A stretch of 21,465 bases of DNA from Christensenella sp. UBA4263 (GCA_002395225.1 DGWH01000045.1:1-21465); one strand, 5' to 3'; positions 1 to 8,409 are shown, numbered from the stretch's first letter. Notes: generated by a model not told the origin, from the letters alone. Made by a program: numbers and translations.

Positions 1-209
1 AAAGAATAAGTTTGTGATGATTCTTGTTAAGTTGCCTCTTGACAAAGGTCATTACATATCAGTTTTTGTTTTTTCAGGTTACTGTTTTTTCACAGCCCCT
101 ATCGAAGATTATTATCTTTATAGACATGCTTTGAAATTTTGTTGAACCGCCGTATGCCGAACGGCACGTACGGTGGTGTGAGAGGGCGGTTAAATCCGCC
201 CTACTCGAT
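1..209 (+). mobile_element. 3' end of a group II intron (domains V-VI), cut by the window edge
   Basis: A domain V-like hairpin lies at 144-180: ACCGCCGTA pairs with TACGGTGGT through a GCC/GGC upper stem, a GAAC loop and a two-base bulge. It is followed by GTGAGAGG and a domain VI-like hairpin (GGGCGG 184-189, CCGCCC 196-201). The end CTACTCGAT matches the usual 3' end of bacterial group II introns, so the splice junction should be near 209. Bases 1-143 show no recognisable maturase C-terminus, so they may be linker or degraded sequence. The intron 5' part is outside the window, and intactness cannot be judged. Confidence 0.75.
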
Positions 210-422
210 CCGGTGAAATTCCGGAATCCGCCCGGTAGCGGGAAGGATATGGCCGAAGGCATGGTAAAGGCTGATTTCCGTGCCGTCCTGTATCAGCCCC
301 ACAACGAGGTTCAGTTCATCGGTCAGTTCCGTCCGCTCGTAAAATTTTATCCCCCGAGGGGGCTTCTGTAAAAGGGAAATTTTTGTTACACCAATAGTAT
401 CGGCCGTTAATTCATCAGGCAT
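204..422 (-). pseudogene. Possible 3' remnant of an unidentified gene, cut by the intron
   Basis: The minus strand stays open from the methyltransferase side down to a stop at 201-203, and that stop lies inside the intron end. The last about 73 residues, from an ATG at 420-422, look like real protein: varied composition, natural codon use, and a segment reading LTDELNLVVGLIQDG. I do not recognise the family. The frame would continue past the intron junction at 209/210, as expected of a host gene interrupted by the intron. No ribosome site is seen before the ATG. It could also be a chance open frame, because the opposite strand of the next gene is open too. The rest of 210-477 holds the first gene's ribosome site and nothing else I can name. 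Confidence 0.25.
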
Positions 423-477
423 GAAAAGGGGAAGCCAATGATTGCTTATGGTGAATTGACGGAGGAAGGATGGAAAT

Positions 478-1209
478 ATGGATGTGAAAATGGAAGAACG
501 TGTGAAGAAATACTGGACACAGCGTTCCCACGATTTTGGAACCGTGCGTAAGAACGAGCTGAGAAATGAAATGGGGCAAAGGTGGCTCCATGAGATCGAG
601 CGGTTCCTGCCGGAGCGGAGAAAGCTGGACATTCTGGACGTGGGCACCGGCGTTGGTTTCTTCGCCGTGCTTCTGGCGGAGCAGGGGCATCGTGTGGAGG
701 GAATTGATCTTACCCCTGCCATGCTGGAGGAAGCCCGGATTCTGGCAAAACAGCGGAATCTCGATATCACTTTCCGGGAAATGGACGCTCAGAATTTGGA
801 TTATCCCAATGATTCTTTTGATGTGGTCATCAGCCGGAATCTTACATGGACGCTTCCTGATCCGGACATTGCCTATGCCGAGTGGTTTAGAGTGTTGAAA
901 CCCGACGGGGTGCTTTTGAATTTTGATGCGGACTACGCTTCTCATGTGCGTAGCCACAGCATCCAGAACCGAAAGGTTGCCCCGGACAGTCCGTATGGTC
1001 ATGTGGGCATGACGGATGTCTTACAGAAGGAAAATGACGACATTACGCTTTCGATGGACATTGGGAAATCCCGACCGGCGTGGGATGCGCAGGTTTTGAC
1101 AAGAACAGGTTTTGTGAAATGTCAGACGGACACACACGTTGGTCAGCGTCTGTTGGGAGAACTGGATCTGACTACGGCCCCCATGTTTGGGATTGTAGCT
1201 CAGAAATAA
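478..1209 (+). CDS. Class I SAM-dependent methyltransferase (first of a tandem pair)
   Basis: This is a 243-residue soluble protein of the Methyltransf_11/25 type. Motif I (ILDVGTGVGFF) is at about 52-62, the acidic ribose-binding Asp at 77 (GIDLT), and the post-I/motif III region reads SRNLTWTLPDPD at 119-130 followed by RVLKPDGVLLNFDAD. The substrate is unknown. The start is set by GGAGGAAGGA at 461-470, eight bases before the ATG. It is the first gene of the operon with a second methyltransferase and a Nik/Opp-type importer. The C-terminal half is shorter and less conserved against its neighbour than the SAM-binding half, which suggests a different substrate. Small-molecule methylation, perhaps of a transported ligand or metallophore, is inferred from context only. 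Confidence 0.85.
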   Translation: MDVKMEERVKKYWTQRSHDFGTVRKNELRNEMGQRWLHEIERFLPERRKLDILDVGTGVGFFAVLLAEQGHRVEGIDLTPAMLEEARILAKQRNLDITFREMDAQNLDYPNDSFDVVISRNLTWTLPDPDIAYAEWFRVLKPDGVLLNFDADYASHVRSHSIQNRKVAPDSPYGHVGMTDVLQKENDDITLSMDIGKSRPAWDAQVLTRTGFVKCQTDTHVGQRLLGELDLTTAPMFGIVAQK

Positions 1210-1230
1210 GAAATCGGAGGCACTTTTGCC

Positions 1231-2022
1231 ATGAAACAGTTTGCAACCTATGAAGAAGAAAATATCCACTACTGGACAAACAGGGCTTCCGGTTACTCCG
1301 GGGTCAATCAGGAGGAGCTGGCAACCAGCCAGAAAACGGTATGGCGAGGGCTGATCTCCCGGCGCATTGCCGCCCGGTTTCCCAATACCAACCCGAAGCG
1401 GATCCGCGTGCTGGATGTAGGCACCGGCCCGGGTTTCTTCGCCATTATTCTGGCGGAGCTGGGCTATCAGGTGACAGCGGTGGACTATACCGCCTCCATG
1501 CTGGAGGAAGCGAAGCGCAACGCAGGGGCGTTGGCGGAGAAGATCGATTTCCGGCAGATGAATGCCGAGGAACTGTCCTTCCGGGCGGCTTCCTTTGATG
1601 TGCTGGTGACCCGGAACGTCACTTGGAATCTGCCAAACCCGGAGAAAGCCTATGCCCATTGGATGCGGGTGCTGAAACCCGGCGGGCTGCTCCTGAATTT
1701 TGATGCTAACTGGTACCGCTACCTCTGGGACGAGAATGACCAGGCAGCACACGCACTGGACAGGAAGAACCTTCAGGATTCAGATGTCCGGGATGAAACT
1801 GCCGGAACAGACGTGGATGCCATGGAAGCCATCGCCCGTCAGACCCCGCTTTCCAGGATTCATCGCCCTGCGTGGGATCTGGATGTGCTTCGGGGGATGG
1901 GAATGCAGGCAAATGCCGATACGGAAATCTGGAAGCAGGTCTGGACGAGAGAAGAACGGATCAACAATGCCTCCACACCTATGTTCCTGGTGGAGGGCTG
2001 TAAAGTGGGGGCTGCAATTTGA
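1231..2022 (+). CDS. Class I SAM-dependent methyltransferase (second of the pair)
   Basis: A 263-residue paralogue of the preceding gene. Motif I (VLDVGTGPGFF) is at 60-70, the acidic residue is D85 (AVDYT), then VTRNVTWNLPNPEKAY at about 126-141 and RVLKPGGLLLNFDANWY. The shared RN(L/V)TW.LP.P..AY.W.RVLKP core shows the two arose by duplication or belong to the same narrow family. GGAGG at 1216-1220 lies ten bases before the ATG, and the gap from the first gene is 21 bases. The stop TGA at 2020-2022 overlaps the TTG start of the permease gene, so the two are probably translationally coupled. That ties this enzyme's expression to the importer. The substrate is unknown. Confidence 0.87.
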   Translation: MKQFATYEEENIHYWTNRASGYSGVNQEELATSQKTVWRGLISRRIAARFPNTNPKRIRVLDVGTGPGFFAIILAELGYQVTAVDYTASMLEEAKRNAGALAEKIDFRQMNAEELSFRAASFDVLVTRNVTWNLPNPEKAYAHWMRVLKPGGLLLNFDANWYRYLWDENDQAAHALDRKNLQDSDVRDETAGTDVDAMEAIARQTPLSRIHRPAWDLDVLRGMGMQANADTEIWKQVWTREERINNASTPMFLVEGCKVGAAI

Positions 2023-2963
2023 AGAAATACGTTTTACACAGATTGTTACAATTGATACCTGTCCTAATTGGCATCACCTTTCTGTCTTTTGCTATGATGC
2101 GCGCGGCCGGCAGCGATGCGATTACCGAGCTTTATGGCGACAAGGGTGCGGTGTCACAGGAAATCATTGACGCGAAGCGGGCGGAGCTTGGGCTGGATAA
2201 GCCCTTTCTCGTCCAGTACCTTGCCTGGGTGGGCGGTATGATGCGGGGCGATATGGGCGTGAGCTATATATCCGGTAAGGATGTATTTCAGACGTTTATT
2301 TCAAAGCTCCCGGCGACGCTGCTCCTTACCGGGCTGTCTGTAGTCATGACGGTAGTCATTTCCATTCCGCTGGGTGTTCTGACGGCGGTGCGCCATGATA
2401 AGCTGACAGACTACGTTCTGCGTTTTTTCAGCTTCGTGGGAAATTCCCTTCCCAACTTCTTCGTGGCGCTGCTTCTCATGCAGATTTTCTCTATCAAACT
2501 GAGAATACTTCCCGTTATTTCCAAGGGACTGAGTATCCAGAGCGCCATGCTGCCTACCCTGACTCTTGCCATTGCCATGTCTGCCAAGTACATGCGGCAG
2601 GTGCGGGCTGCGGTGCTGGAGGAGCTGAACAAGGATTACGTCATCGGCGCAAAGGCGAGAGGTGTCCGCAGTTCCGTTATCCTCTGGAAAAGCGTGCTGA
2701 AATCCTCCATGCTCACCATCATCACGCTGCTGGCTCTGTCCATCGGAAGTCTTCTGGGCGGTACGGCGATTATTGAGAGTATTTTTATGTGGGATGGCGT
2801 GGGGAAGCTGGCGGTGGATGCCATCACCATGCGTGACTATCCCATGATTCAGGCTTATGTGGTCTGGATGGCAATCATCTACGTATTGGTCAATCTGATC
2901 ACAGACCTGCTTTACCATGCCCTTGATCCGAGAATCCGACTGGGGGTGCGTGCGGATGCGTGA
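2019..2963 (+). CDS. nikB: ABC importer permease, NikB/OppB type
   Basis: A 314-residue inner-membrane permease of the nickel/dipeptide/oligopeptide class. It has an N-terminal membrane helix (about 9-30, LLQLIPVLIGITFLSF), a long external loop with the family motif ELGLDKPFLVQY, several more helices, and the EAA coupling loop EELNKDYVIGAKARGV near 205-220. It ends with the usual LDPRIR. The start is TTG at 2019, overlapping the upstream stop by four bases, with only a weak G-rich ribosome site (GTGGGGG), which fits coupled translation. It should pair with the next permease. The symbol reflects family resemblance; the true substrate (nickel, metal-ligand complex or peptide) is not shown by the sequence. 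Confidence 0.88.
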   Translation: MKKYVLHRLLQLIPVLIGITFLSFAMMRAAGSDAITELYGDKGAVSQEIIDAKRAELGLDKPFLVQYLAWVGGMMRGDMGVSYISGKDVFQTFISKLPATLLLTGLSVVMTVVISIPLGVLTAVRHDKLTDYVLRFFSFVGNSLPNFFVALLLMQIFSIKLRILPVISKGLSIQSAMLPTLTLAIAMSAKYMRQVRAAVLEELNKDYVIGAKARGVRSSVILWKSVLKSSMLTIITLLALSIGSLLGGTAIIESIFMWDGVGKLAVDAITMRDYPMIQAYVVWMAIIYVLVNLITDLLYHALDPRIRLGVRADA

Positions 2964-3801
2964 AGTTACCATACGGAAGCAGAAAATCAAAAAAGGCAGC
3001 GTAAAAATACGTCTTATCGTCTTCGGCACACTCGCTGCGCTGTTAATTGTCTGCTCCCTTTTCTCGGAGTATCTTGCTCCCTATGACCCTTATTTGCAGA
3101 ATTTGAGCATCGCCAAACAGCCGCCCAGTGCGGAGCATCTTCTGGGCACGGACCGCTACGGACGGGATATGCTGTCCCGGGTTATAGTGGGCAGCCGAAC
3201 CAGTATTTTTTCCACCCTTTTGCTGGTTGCGATCATCACCGCTTTAGGAACCGCCGTGGGCGTGGTCTGCGGCTGGTACGGCAAAGCATTGGATACTGTG
3301 CTTATGCGGATTTCCGATCTGTTCCTTGCTTTCCCCGGACTGGTGTTCGCACTGGCGGTAGCGGGTGTGCTGGGAGGTGGATTACAAAATGCCATTATCG
3401 CTCTGGCGGTGATTTCCTGGCCTAAATATGCCCGGATCGCCCGGAGCCAGACCCTTGCCCGGAAGGAAACAGTCTGGATGAAGGCGGCAAAGCTCTCCGG
3501 CAGCAGCACGGGCAAGATCATTTTCAAGCACATCCTTCCCAACATCATCGGTCCGATTCTGGTGACGTCCATGCTGGATATTGGCACTATGATGATGGAG
3601 CTGGCGGCATTGAGTTTCTTAGGGCTGGGTGCGAAACCGCCTATTGCAGAGTGGGGCAGCATGATGAGCGACACCCGGAGCCTGATGACCACCTCTCCCT
3701 GGATTACTTTTTCTCCCGGCATCGCGATCTTCCTTTCTGTCATGATCTTCAACCTTCTGGGCGACACAATCCGGGACTACGCAGATCCAAAGGGGAGGTA
3801 A
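2956..3801 (+). CDS. nikC: ABC importer permease, NikC/OppC type
   Basis: A 281-residue permease partner. A short basic N-terminus precedes a first helix, then the typical LAPYDPY and LGTDRYGRDMLSRV motifs of NikC/DppC proteins. A multi-helix BPD_transp_1 domain follows, with the EAA loop (about 181-200, ETVWMKAAKLSGSSTGK...HILPN) and FLGLGAKPP...WG. I chose the ATG at 2956, overlapping the end of nikB by eight bases, over an earlier in-frame ATG at 2917 that would add 13 residues lying in the nikB coding end. The overlap again suggests tight co-translation. Function is import of the ligand delivered by the lipoprotein at 5427. Confidence 0.88.
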   Translation: MREVTIRKQKIKKGSVKIRLIVFGTLAALLIVCSLFSEYLAPYDPYLQNLSIAKQPPSAEHLLGTDRYGRDMLSRVIVGSRTSIFSTLLLVAIITALGTAVGVVCGWYGKALDTVLMRISDLFLAFPGLVFALAVAGVLGGGLQNAIIALAVISWPKYARIARSQTLARKETVWMKAAKLSGSSTGKIIFKHILPNIIGPILVTSMLDIGTMMMELAALSFLGLGAKPPIAEWGSMMSDTRSLMTTSPWITFSPGIAIFLSVMIFNLLGDTIRDYADPKGR

Positions 3802-3805
3802 CGGT

Positions 3806-4588
3806 ATGGCAGAATTGTTGCGGTACGATCATGTAGGTATCTCCTATAATGGCTTTCTGGCGGTAAGGGATGTGAGCTTCACCCTGGAACCTGGCGAAAT
3901 CCTTGGCATTGCAGGCGAAAGCGGCTGTGGAAAATCCACCCTGATTAAAGCTGCCATGGGTCTTTTGGGCGATGACGGAATGGTGACCCGGGGCGACATC
4001 TGGTACAAGGGAAAAAATCTTCCTGATCTGCCCGCTAAAGAACTTCGCAAACTCAACGGACCGGAATTGGGCATGATCTTCCAGAGCGCGGGCAGCTCCT
4101 TCTGTCCCATCCGCACCATCGGCGCACAGCTCTACGAGACGATGACCGAGCATGGAAGGATTTCAAAACAAGAATTTCACCAGCGCGCCATAGAGCTGAT
4201 GGGAAAGCTGGGCTTTGAAGACGGAGAACGGGTGCTGGAGAGCTTCCCATTTGAGCTGTCCGGCGGAATGCAGCAGAGGGTGGGCATTGCGGCGGCGATG
4301 CTCTTAAATCCAGGCATATTGTTCGCGGACGAGCCGACTTCCGCGCTGGATGTGACGGTGCAAAAACAGGTATTGGACGAGATGCTGCTGGTGCGAAAGA
4401 CTTACGGTACGGCCATGATTTTGGTGACCCACAACATAGGGGTTATCAGGGCCATGGCAGATAAGATACTGGTGATGAAGAACGGGGAAGCCGTAGAGTA
4501 TGGCGACACCCGTCAGGTACTTGGGCGCCCACAGGCAGAGTATACCCGACAGCTTCTTTCCGCAGTGCCGAGACTACGGAGGAAATGA
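3806..4588 (+). CDS. nikD: ABC importer ATPase, NikD/OppD type
   Basis: A 260-residue cytoplasmic ATPase. Walker A GESGCGKST is at 37-45, the Q-loop at Q93, the signature LSGGMQQRV at 151-159, Walker B ILFADEP at 171-177, and the switch His at H209. All catalytic motifs are intact. GGGGAGG about eight bases before the ATG sets the start, four bases after nikC. It lacks the long C-terminal oligopeptide extension with Cys found in many OppD/DppD proteins, which fits the shorter NikD type. It should form a heterodimer with the next ATPase. Confidence 0.9.
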   Translation: MAELLRYDHVGISYNGFLAVRDVSFTLEPGEILGIAGESGCGKSTLIKAAMGLLGDDGMVTRGDIWYKGKNLPDLPAKELRKLNGPELGMIFQSAGSSFCPIRTIGAQLYETMTEHGRISKQEFHQRAIELMGKLGFEDGERVLESFPFELSGGMQQRVGIAAAMLLNPGILFADEPTSALDVTVQKQVLDEMLLVRKTYGTAMILVTHNIGVIRAMADKILVMKNGEAVEYGDTRQVLGRPQAEYTRQLLSAVPRLRRK

Positions 4589-4589
4589 G

Positions 4590-5354
4590 ATGGAGCCGAT
4601 TTTAAAAGTTGAAAATCTCACAAAGATCTTTTCCCGCAGCGGGCAGGAGAATTTTACTGCGGTTAACGGGATTGACTTTGAACTCAGCCCCGGCGAGTGC
4701 TTAGGCATGATCGGAGAAAGCGGCAGTGGAAAGACGACAGCAGTGAATTTGATCACCAGGCTGCTGGATGTCACAGAAGGGAGTATTCTGCTGGAGGGTG
4801 CGGAGATTACCCATCTGAAAGGCAAGGAACTTCGTAAGGTTTACCGGAAAATGCAGATGGTGTTCCAGACTCCCACAGATTCCTTTGACCCTCGCCGGAC
4901 TCTGGGCGACGGCATTGGGGAGAGTCTGCGGAATATCGGAATGTCCCGTAAGGAAACCCGCAAGGAAGTGGAGCGGCTTCTGAGGAAGTGCGGGCTTTCT
5001 GCTGACTTTGCGGATCGCTATCCCCATCAGGTCAGCGGAGGACAATGCCAGAGAGCGGCGATCGCCCGGGCTCTTGCCGTGAAGCCAAAGCTGATCATCT
5101 GTGATGAAGCCACCTCCGCGCTGGATGTGACTGTTCAGAAGGAAATTCTGGAACTGCTGAATGAGCTTCGTTCCCAACAGGGAAACAGCCTGTCCATCCT
5201 GTTCATCTGCCACGACATTTCTCTTGTGCAGCAGTTCTGTGACCGGGTGCTGGTGATGTATCACGGCGGCATTGTGGAGGAGGGTACTCCCGACGAAGTC
5301 ATTCAACATCCCAGGAATGCGTACACTCAGCGCTTGATCGACAGCGTTCTGTAA
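4590..5354 (+). CDS. nikE: ABC importer ATPase, NikE/OppF type
   Basis: A 254-residue ATPase. Walker A GESGSGKTT is at 42-50, Q-loop Q93, signature VSGGQCQRA at 148-156, Walker B LIICDEA at 168-174, switch His H208. The ATG at 4590 is one base after the nikD stop and follows GGAGG at 4578-4582, so an upstream in-frame ATG at 4500 inside nikD is rejected. It completes the ATPase pair. The stop at 5354 is followed by a 72-base gap with a small GCCAG/CTGGC hairpin (near 5371-5384) before the lipoprotein gene; that hairpin may tune expression of the binding protein, which is usually needed in excess. Confidence 0.9.
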   Translation: MEPILKVENLTKIFSRSGQENFTAVNGIDFELSPGECLGMIGESGSGKTTAVNLITRLLDVTEGSILLEGAEITHLKGKELRKVYRKMQMVFQTPTDSFDPRRTLGDGIGESLRNIGMSRKETRKEVERLLRKCGLSADFADRYPHQVSGGQCQRAAIARALAVKPKLIICDEATSALDVTVQKEILELLNELRSQQGNSLSILFICHDISLVQQFCDRVLVMYHGGIVEEGTPDEVIQHPRNAYTQRLIDSVL

Positions 5355-5426
5355 TACTCATTGGTGCCGGGCCAGGTGACTGGCTTCCACATATTACATA
5401 TTACATTTGAAGAAAGGAAATATAAA

Positions 5427-7022
5427 ATGAAAAAACCGTTTTCCCTGATTATGGCTGCCTGTCTTGCCGTTTCTCTGCTGGCTGGCTGCGGCAGCGACAC
5501 CTCATCGCAGGCACCTGCTGCTGACAGTGGCAGCAATGCTTCCCGACAGGAAGCCTCCGCAGGCAGGAAAGTTATGACCATCGGCGACACCACCTTCAAC
5601 TCTGAAAACTGGGAGGAAACCGTCGACCCACATCGCACCTACAACGGCTGGGCCTGCATCCGCTATGGTATCGGTGAGACACTGGTGCATTACACCGACA
5701 CCATGGAGCTGGAACCCTGGCTGGCAAAGTCCTGGGAAAATGACGGTAACTGCACCTGGACCATAACCTTGCAGGATAACGTTACCTTCTCCAACGGACG
5801 GAAAATGGACGGCAATGCGGTGAAGCAGTGCCTTGAACATTTACTTGCGAACCACGATCGCGCCCCCAGCGACACAAAGATCACGGATATCAAGGCAGAC
5901 GGTCAGGTATTGACCATTACCACCAGCGAACCCAACCCCGCCCTTATGAACTATCTTGGCGATCCCTACGGCTGCATCATCGATGTGGATGCCAGCGACT
6001 TTGATAAAGGGATCGTTGTCGGCACCGGACCCTATGTGGTGGAGGATATGGTCACGGACGATCACCTGACACTGACCAAGAACGAAAACTACTGGAACGG
6101 CACTCCCAAGATCGACGAGCTGATCATTCGCACTCTGTCCGACGGCGATACCCTGTCCGCCGCTTTACAGGCTGGCGACATCGACGCCGCTTACGGCATG
6201 GCATATGAGTCGTACCCTAATTTTGAAAACGACGACTATCAGTTCTCCTCCATTCAGACCTCACGGGCGTTTTTCGCTTCCATGAACATGACCAGCCCCA
6301 TCATTCAGGATGCGGCCGTTCGGAAAGCCATTGCCATGGGCATCAACAAGGAAGGCTTTGTGAAGACCATGCTGGATGGCCACGGCGTTCCCGCCAATGG
6401 CGCATTCCCCAATGGCTTCTCAAATTTTGGCGGGGAGAAGGTTACTACAGAAAACTACGATCCTGAAGGAGCAAAGGAAGTTCTGGAAAAAGCCGGCTGG
6501 GTGGACAACGACGGCGACGGCATCCGGGAGAAGGACGGCGTGAAGCTGTCCATTCGATGGCTGACCTATCCCAGCCGTCAGGAGCTGCCTCTGCTTGCCG
6601 AATCTGTGCAGGCTACCCTGAAGGAGATCGGCATGGATGTGGACATCAACTGTACCGCCAACCGTCGGGAGTTCCTTGCTGATATGAACAGCTGGGACAT
6701 TTATGCCTCCGCTCTGGTTACCGCCCCGTCCGGTGATCCTCAGTATTTCTTTACCACCAGCTGCATGCCCGGTATGAGCTACAACTTTGGCGCCTATGAG
6801 AACAAGGAAGTCAGTGCTATGATTGAAGAATTGTCAACCGAGTTCGACACCGCCAAACGGGGTGAGCTGGCCGTACGCCTGCAGCAGGCGATTCTCGATG
6901 ACAACGCCTTTGTCTTCTGCTCCTTTCTGCAAATGAACATGATTTCCAAGAGCAATGTGACGGGTTATACCGCCCACGCCAGCGATTACTATCAGGTCAC
7001 TGCGGATCTGGATATCAACTAA
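5427..7022 (+). CDS. nikA: Extracytoplasmic solute-binding lipoprotein, SBP_bac_5 (NikA/CntA-like)
   Basis: A 531-residue binding protein for the importer. It has a lipoprotein signal (MKKPFSLIMAACLAVSLLAGC) with lipobox LAGC and acylation at C21, then a Ser/Ala-rich linker. The SBP family 5 fold follows: WENDGNCTWTITLQDNVTFSNG, a GTGPYVVE turn, TKNENYWNGTPKIDEL, VRKAIAMGINKE and DNDGDGIREKDG. The region TANRREF...GDPQYFF resembles the ligand pocket of NikA/CntA-type nickel or metal-opine binding proteins; that resemblance is by eye. The start is the ATG at 5427 after GAAAGGAAAT; an earlier frame start would bury the signal peptide. It is the last gene before the 7071-7097 terminator. Confidence 0.9.
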   Translation: MKKPFSLIMAACLAVSLLAGCGSDTSSQAPAADSGSNASRQEASAGRKVMTIGDTTFNSENWEETVDPHRTYNGWACIRYGIGETLVHYTDTMELEPWLAKSWENDGNCTWTITLQDNVTFSNGRKMDGNAVKQCLEHLLANHDRAPSDTKITDIKADGQVLTITTSEPNPALMNYLGDPYGCIIDVDASDFDKGIVVGTGPYVVEDMVTDDHLTLTKNENYWNGTPKIDELIIRTLSDGDTLSAALQAGDIDAAYGMAYESYPNFENDDYQFSSIQTSRAFFASMNMTSPIIQDAAVRKAIAMGINKEGFVKTMLDGHGVPANGAFPNGFSNFGGEKVTTENYDPEGAKEVLEKAGWVDNDGDGIREKDGVKLSIRWLTYPSRQELPLLAESVQATLKEIGMDVDINCTANRREFLADMNSWDIYASALVTAPSGDPQYFFTTSCMPGMSYNFGAYENKEVSAMIEELSTEFDTAKRGELAVRLQQAILDDNAFVFCSFLQMNMISKSNVTGYTAHASDYYQVTADLDIN

Positions 7023-7070
7023 TTGCGTTTCGTTTGCAGGTGGTGCAAAACGTCAATTTATATAAGATGG

Positions 7071-7097
7071 ACAAAAATGCGGAATCCGCATTTTTGT
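7071..7097 (+). terminator. Hairpin terminator of the methyltransferase/importer operon
   Basis: A 13-base inverted repeat with a single central base: ACAAAAATGCGGA and TCCGCATTTTTGT. The GC core sits between an A run and a T run, so it can stop transcription in either direction. It lies 49 bases after the lipoprotein stop. Confidence 0.75.
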
Positions 7098-7711
7098 ATC
7101 ATTATATTCTGTCCTCTTCCATCGGCTCTCTGACGAATCCGAGCAAGCTGTGTGCAACTTTTAAGAGCGTAAAACATACGACTATCAGTAAGATGACGAT
7201 CAAACGCTATATCGATTATCTTGAAGACGCTTTCCTGATTGACAGTGCAATTCGCTACGATATAAAAGGTAAGAAATATATTGATACATTATCCAAGTAT
7301 TATTTCACGGACCTGGGTCTTCGAAATGCCAGATTAAATTTCCGACAGGTCGAAGAAACACACGCGATGGAGAATATCATTTTCAATGAACTGAAAGTCA
7401 GAGGATATAACGTCGATGTAGGCGTCGTTGTGATGAATGAAACAGATCAGACAGGTAAAAAAATAAGAAAGCAACTAGAGATTGATTTTGTCTGCAATAA
7501 AGGTTCCAAACGTTACTATATTCAGTCGGCATTTGCTATGCATGATGAAAAGAAAATGCAGCAGGAACAACGCTCTCTGGTCAATACAGGCGATGGGTTC
7601 AAGAAAATCATAATCACAAAAGATGCCATAGCACCGCTTTACAATGAAGAAGGTGTGTTGGTGATGAGTGTTTTTGACTTCCTGTTGAATCCTGACAGCA
7701 TGGATTTATAA
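7097..7711 (+). pseudogene. C-terminal remnant of an AAA_14/DUF4143 ATPase
   Basis: About 204 residues match the C-terminal DUF4143 domain of ATPases in the AAA_14/DUF4143 family: ILSSSIGSLTNP, then TIKRYIDYLEDAFLI, KYYFTDLGLRNARLNFRQ, the nuclease-like ENIIFNELKVRGYNVDVG and QLEIDFVC, and a DFLLNPDS end. The N-terminal ATPase half (about 200 residues with the Walker motifs) is missing. A TTG at 7034 could open a 225-residue frame, but its first 21 codons run through the operon terminator and do not resemble the family, so I regard the gene as truncated. Composition is more AT-rich than the transporter genes. The full-length role of these proteins is poorly defined. Confidence 0.75.
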
Positions 7712-7806
7712 TCAGATATGAAGGTATTTCGCATAATTGGGTTCATATTTCTGTTGATATTCCGAATCATCCTTCTTCCAGTTCGCGCTCTGGTTAGTCT
7801 GCTCAG

Positions 7807-7941
7807 ATGGCAGACGATCATGTGGATGCTTCAATTCATGACAGAACTACCGGAATTACGGTGGAGTGTAATTTGACAGATATGCTGAAAGAGGTTCAGA
7901 GAGGAGGCAGTTTCAGGAGCAGTAGGCTGACTTTATTATAG
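7807..7941 (+). other. Short open frame, possible gene remnant
   Basis: A 44-codon frame from ATG 7807 reads like protein at first (TTGITVECNLTDMLKEVQ), but it has an in-frame stop a few codons upstream and no ribosome site. Its stop overlaps the ribosome site of bcp. I cannot identify it; it may be the C-terminal scrap of a lost gene. The rest of 7712-7953 shows nothing else. Confidence 0.2.
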
Positions 7942-7953
7942 GAGGAATGTAAG

Positions 7954-8409
7954 ATGTTGAATATTGGAACAGAAGCACCGGATTTTACTCTGCCGGACCA
8001 GAATGGAGAGATGCATAGCCTTTCGGACTATCGTGGAGAGAAGGTAATTCTGTATTTTTACCCGAAAGACATGACGGCAGGCTGTACCAGGCAGGCCTGC
8101 GGGTTTGGCGAGCTGTATCCTCAGTTTCGGGAGAAGGGCGCCGTCGTTCTCGGCGTCAGCAAGGACAGTGTTGCTTCGCATAAGAAATTTGAGGAGAAGT
8201 ACGGCCTGCCGTTCACTCTGCTTTCGGACCCCGAAAAAGAAGTGATCCAGGCGTACGATGTCTGGAAAGAAAAGAAGAACTACGGCAAGGTCTCGATGGG
8301 TGTTGTCCGGACGACCTACCTGATCGATGAGAATGGCATCATTGTGAAAGCCTTCGGTAAGGTGAAGGCTGCCGACAATCCTGCACAGATGCTGGACGAA
8401 TTGTCATGA
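7954..8409 (+). CDS. bcp: Thioredoxin-dependent thiol peroxidase (Bcp/PrxQ)
   Basis: A 151-residue peroxiredoxin that reduces H2O2 and organic peroxides with electrons from thioredoxin. The active site is YFYPKDMTAGCTRQACGF: peroxidatic C44 in the P-x3-T-x2-C motif and resolving C49 five residues on, the 2-Cys PrxQ pattern. The usual DNTPGC here reads DMTAGC, a mild variant with the catalytic Thr kept. GGAGG at 7941-7945 precedes the ATG. Its stop overlaps the ATG of yaaA (ATGA), so the two are co-translated. Length is normal for the family. Confidence 0.92.
   Translation: MLNIGTEAPDFTLPDQNGEMHSLSDYRGEKVILYFYPKDMTAGCTRQACGFGELYPQFREKGAVVLGVSKDSVASHKKFEEKYGLPFTLLSDPEKEVIQAYDVWKEKKNYGKVSMGVVRTTYLIDENGIIVKAFGKVKAADNPAQMLDELS

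Noticed and set aside
210..477. Riboswitch before the first methyltransferase
   Set aside because: No recognisable metal, SAM or cobalamin riboswitch motif was seen, only a ribosome site.
415..1002. Long open frame on the minus strand over the first methyltransferase
   Set aside because: It is antisense to a well-supported gene with clear motifs, has His/Pro-rich nonsense composition and no ribosome site.
1021..1752. Minus-strand open frame over both methyltransferases
   Set aside because: It spans the boundary of two real genes and shows no family features.
2917..2955. Earlier start for the second permease
   Set aside because: It would add 13 residues within the coding end of the first permease; the ATG at 2956 fits the family N-terminus better.
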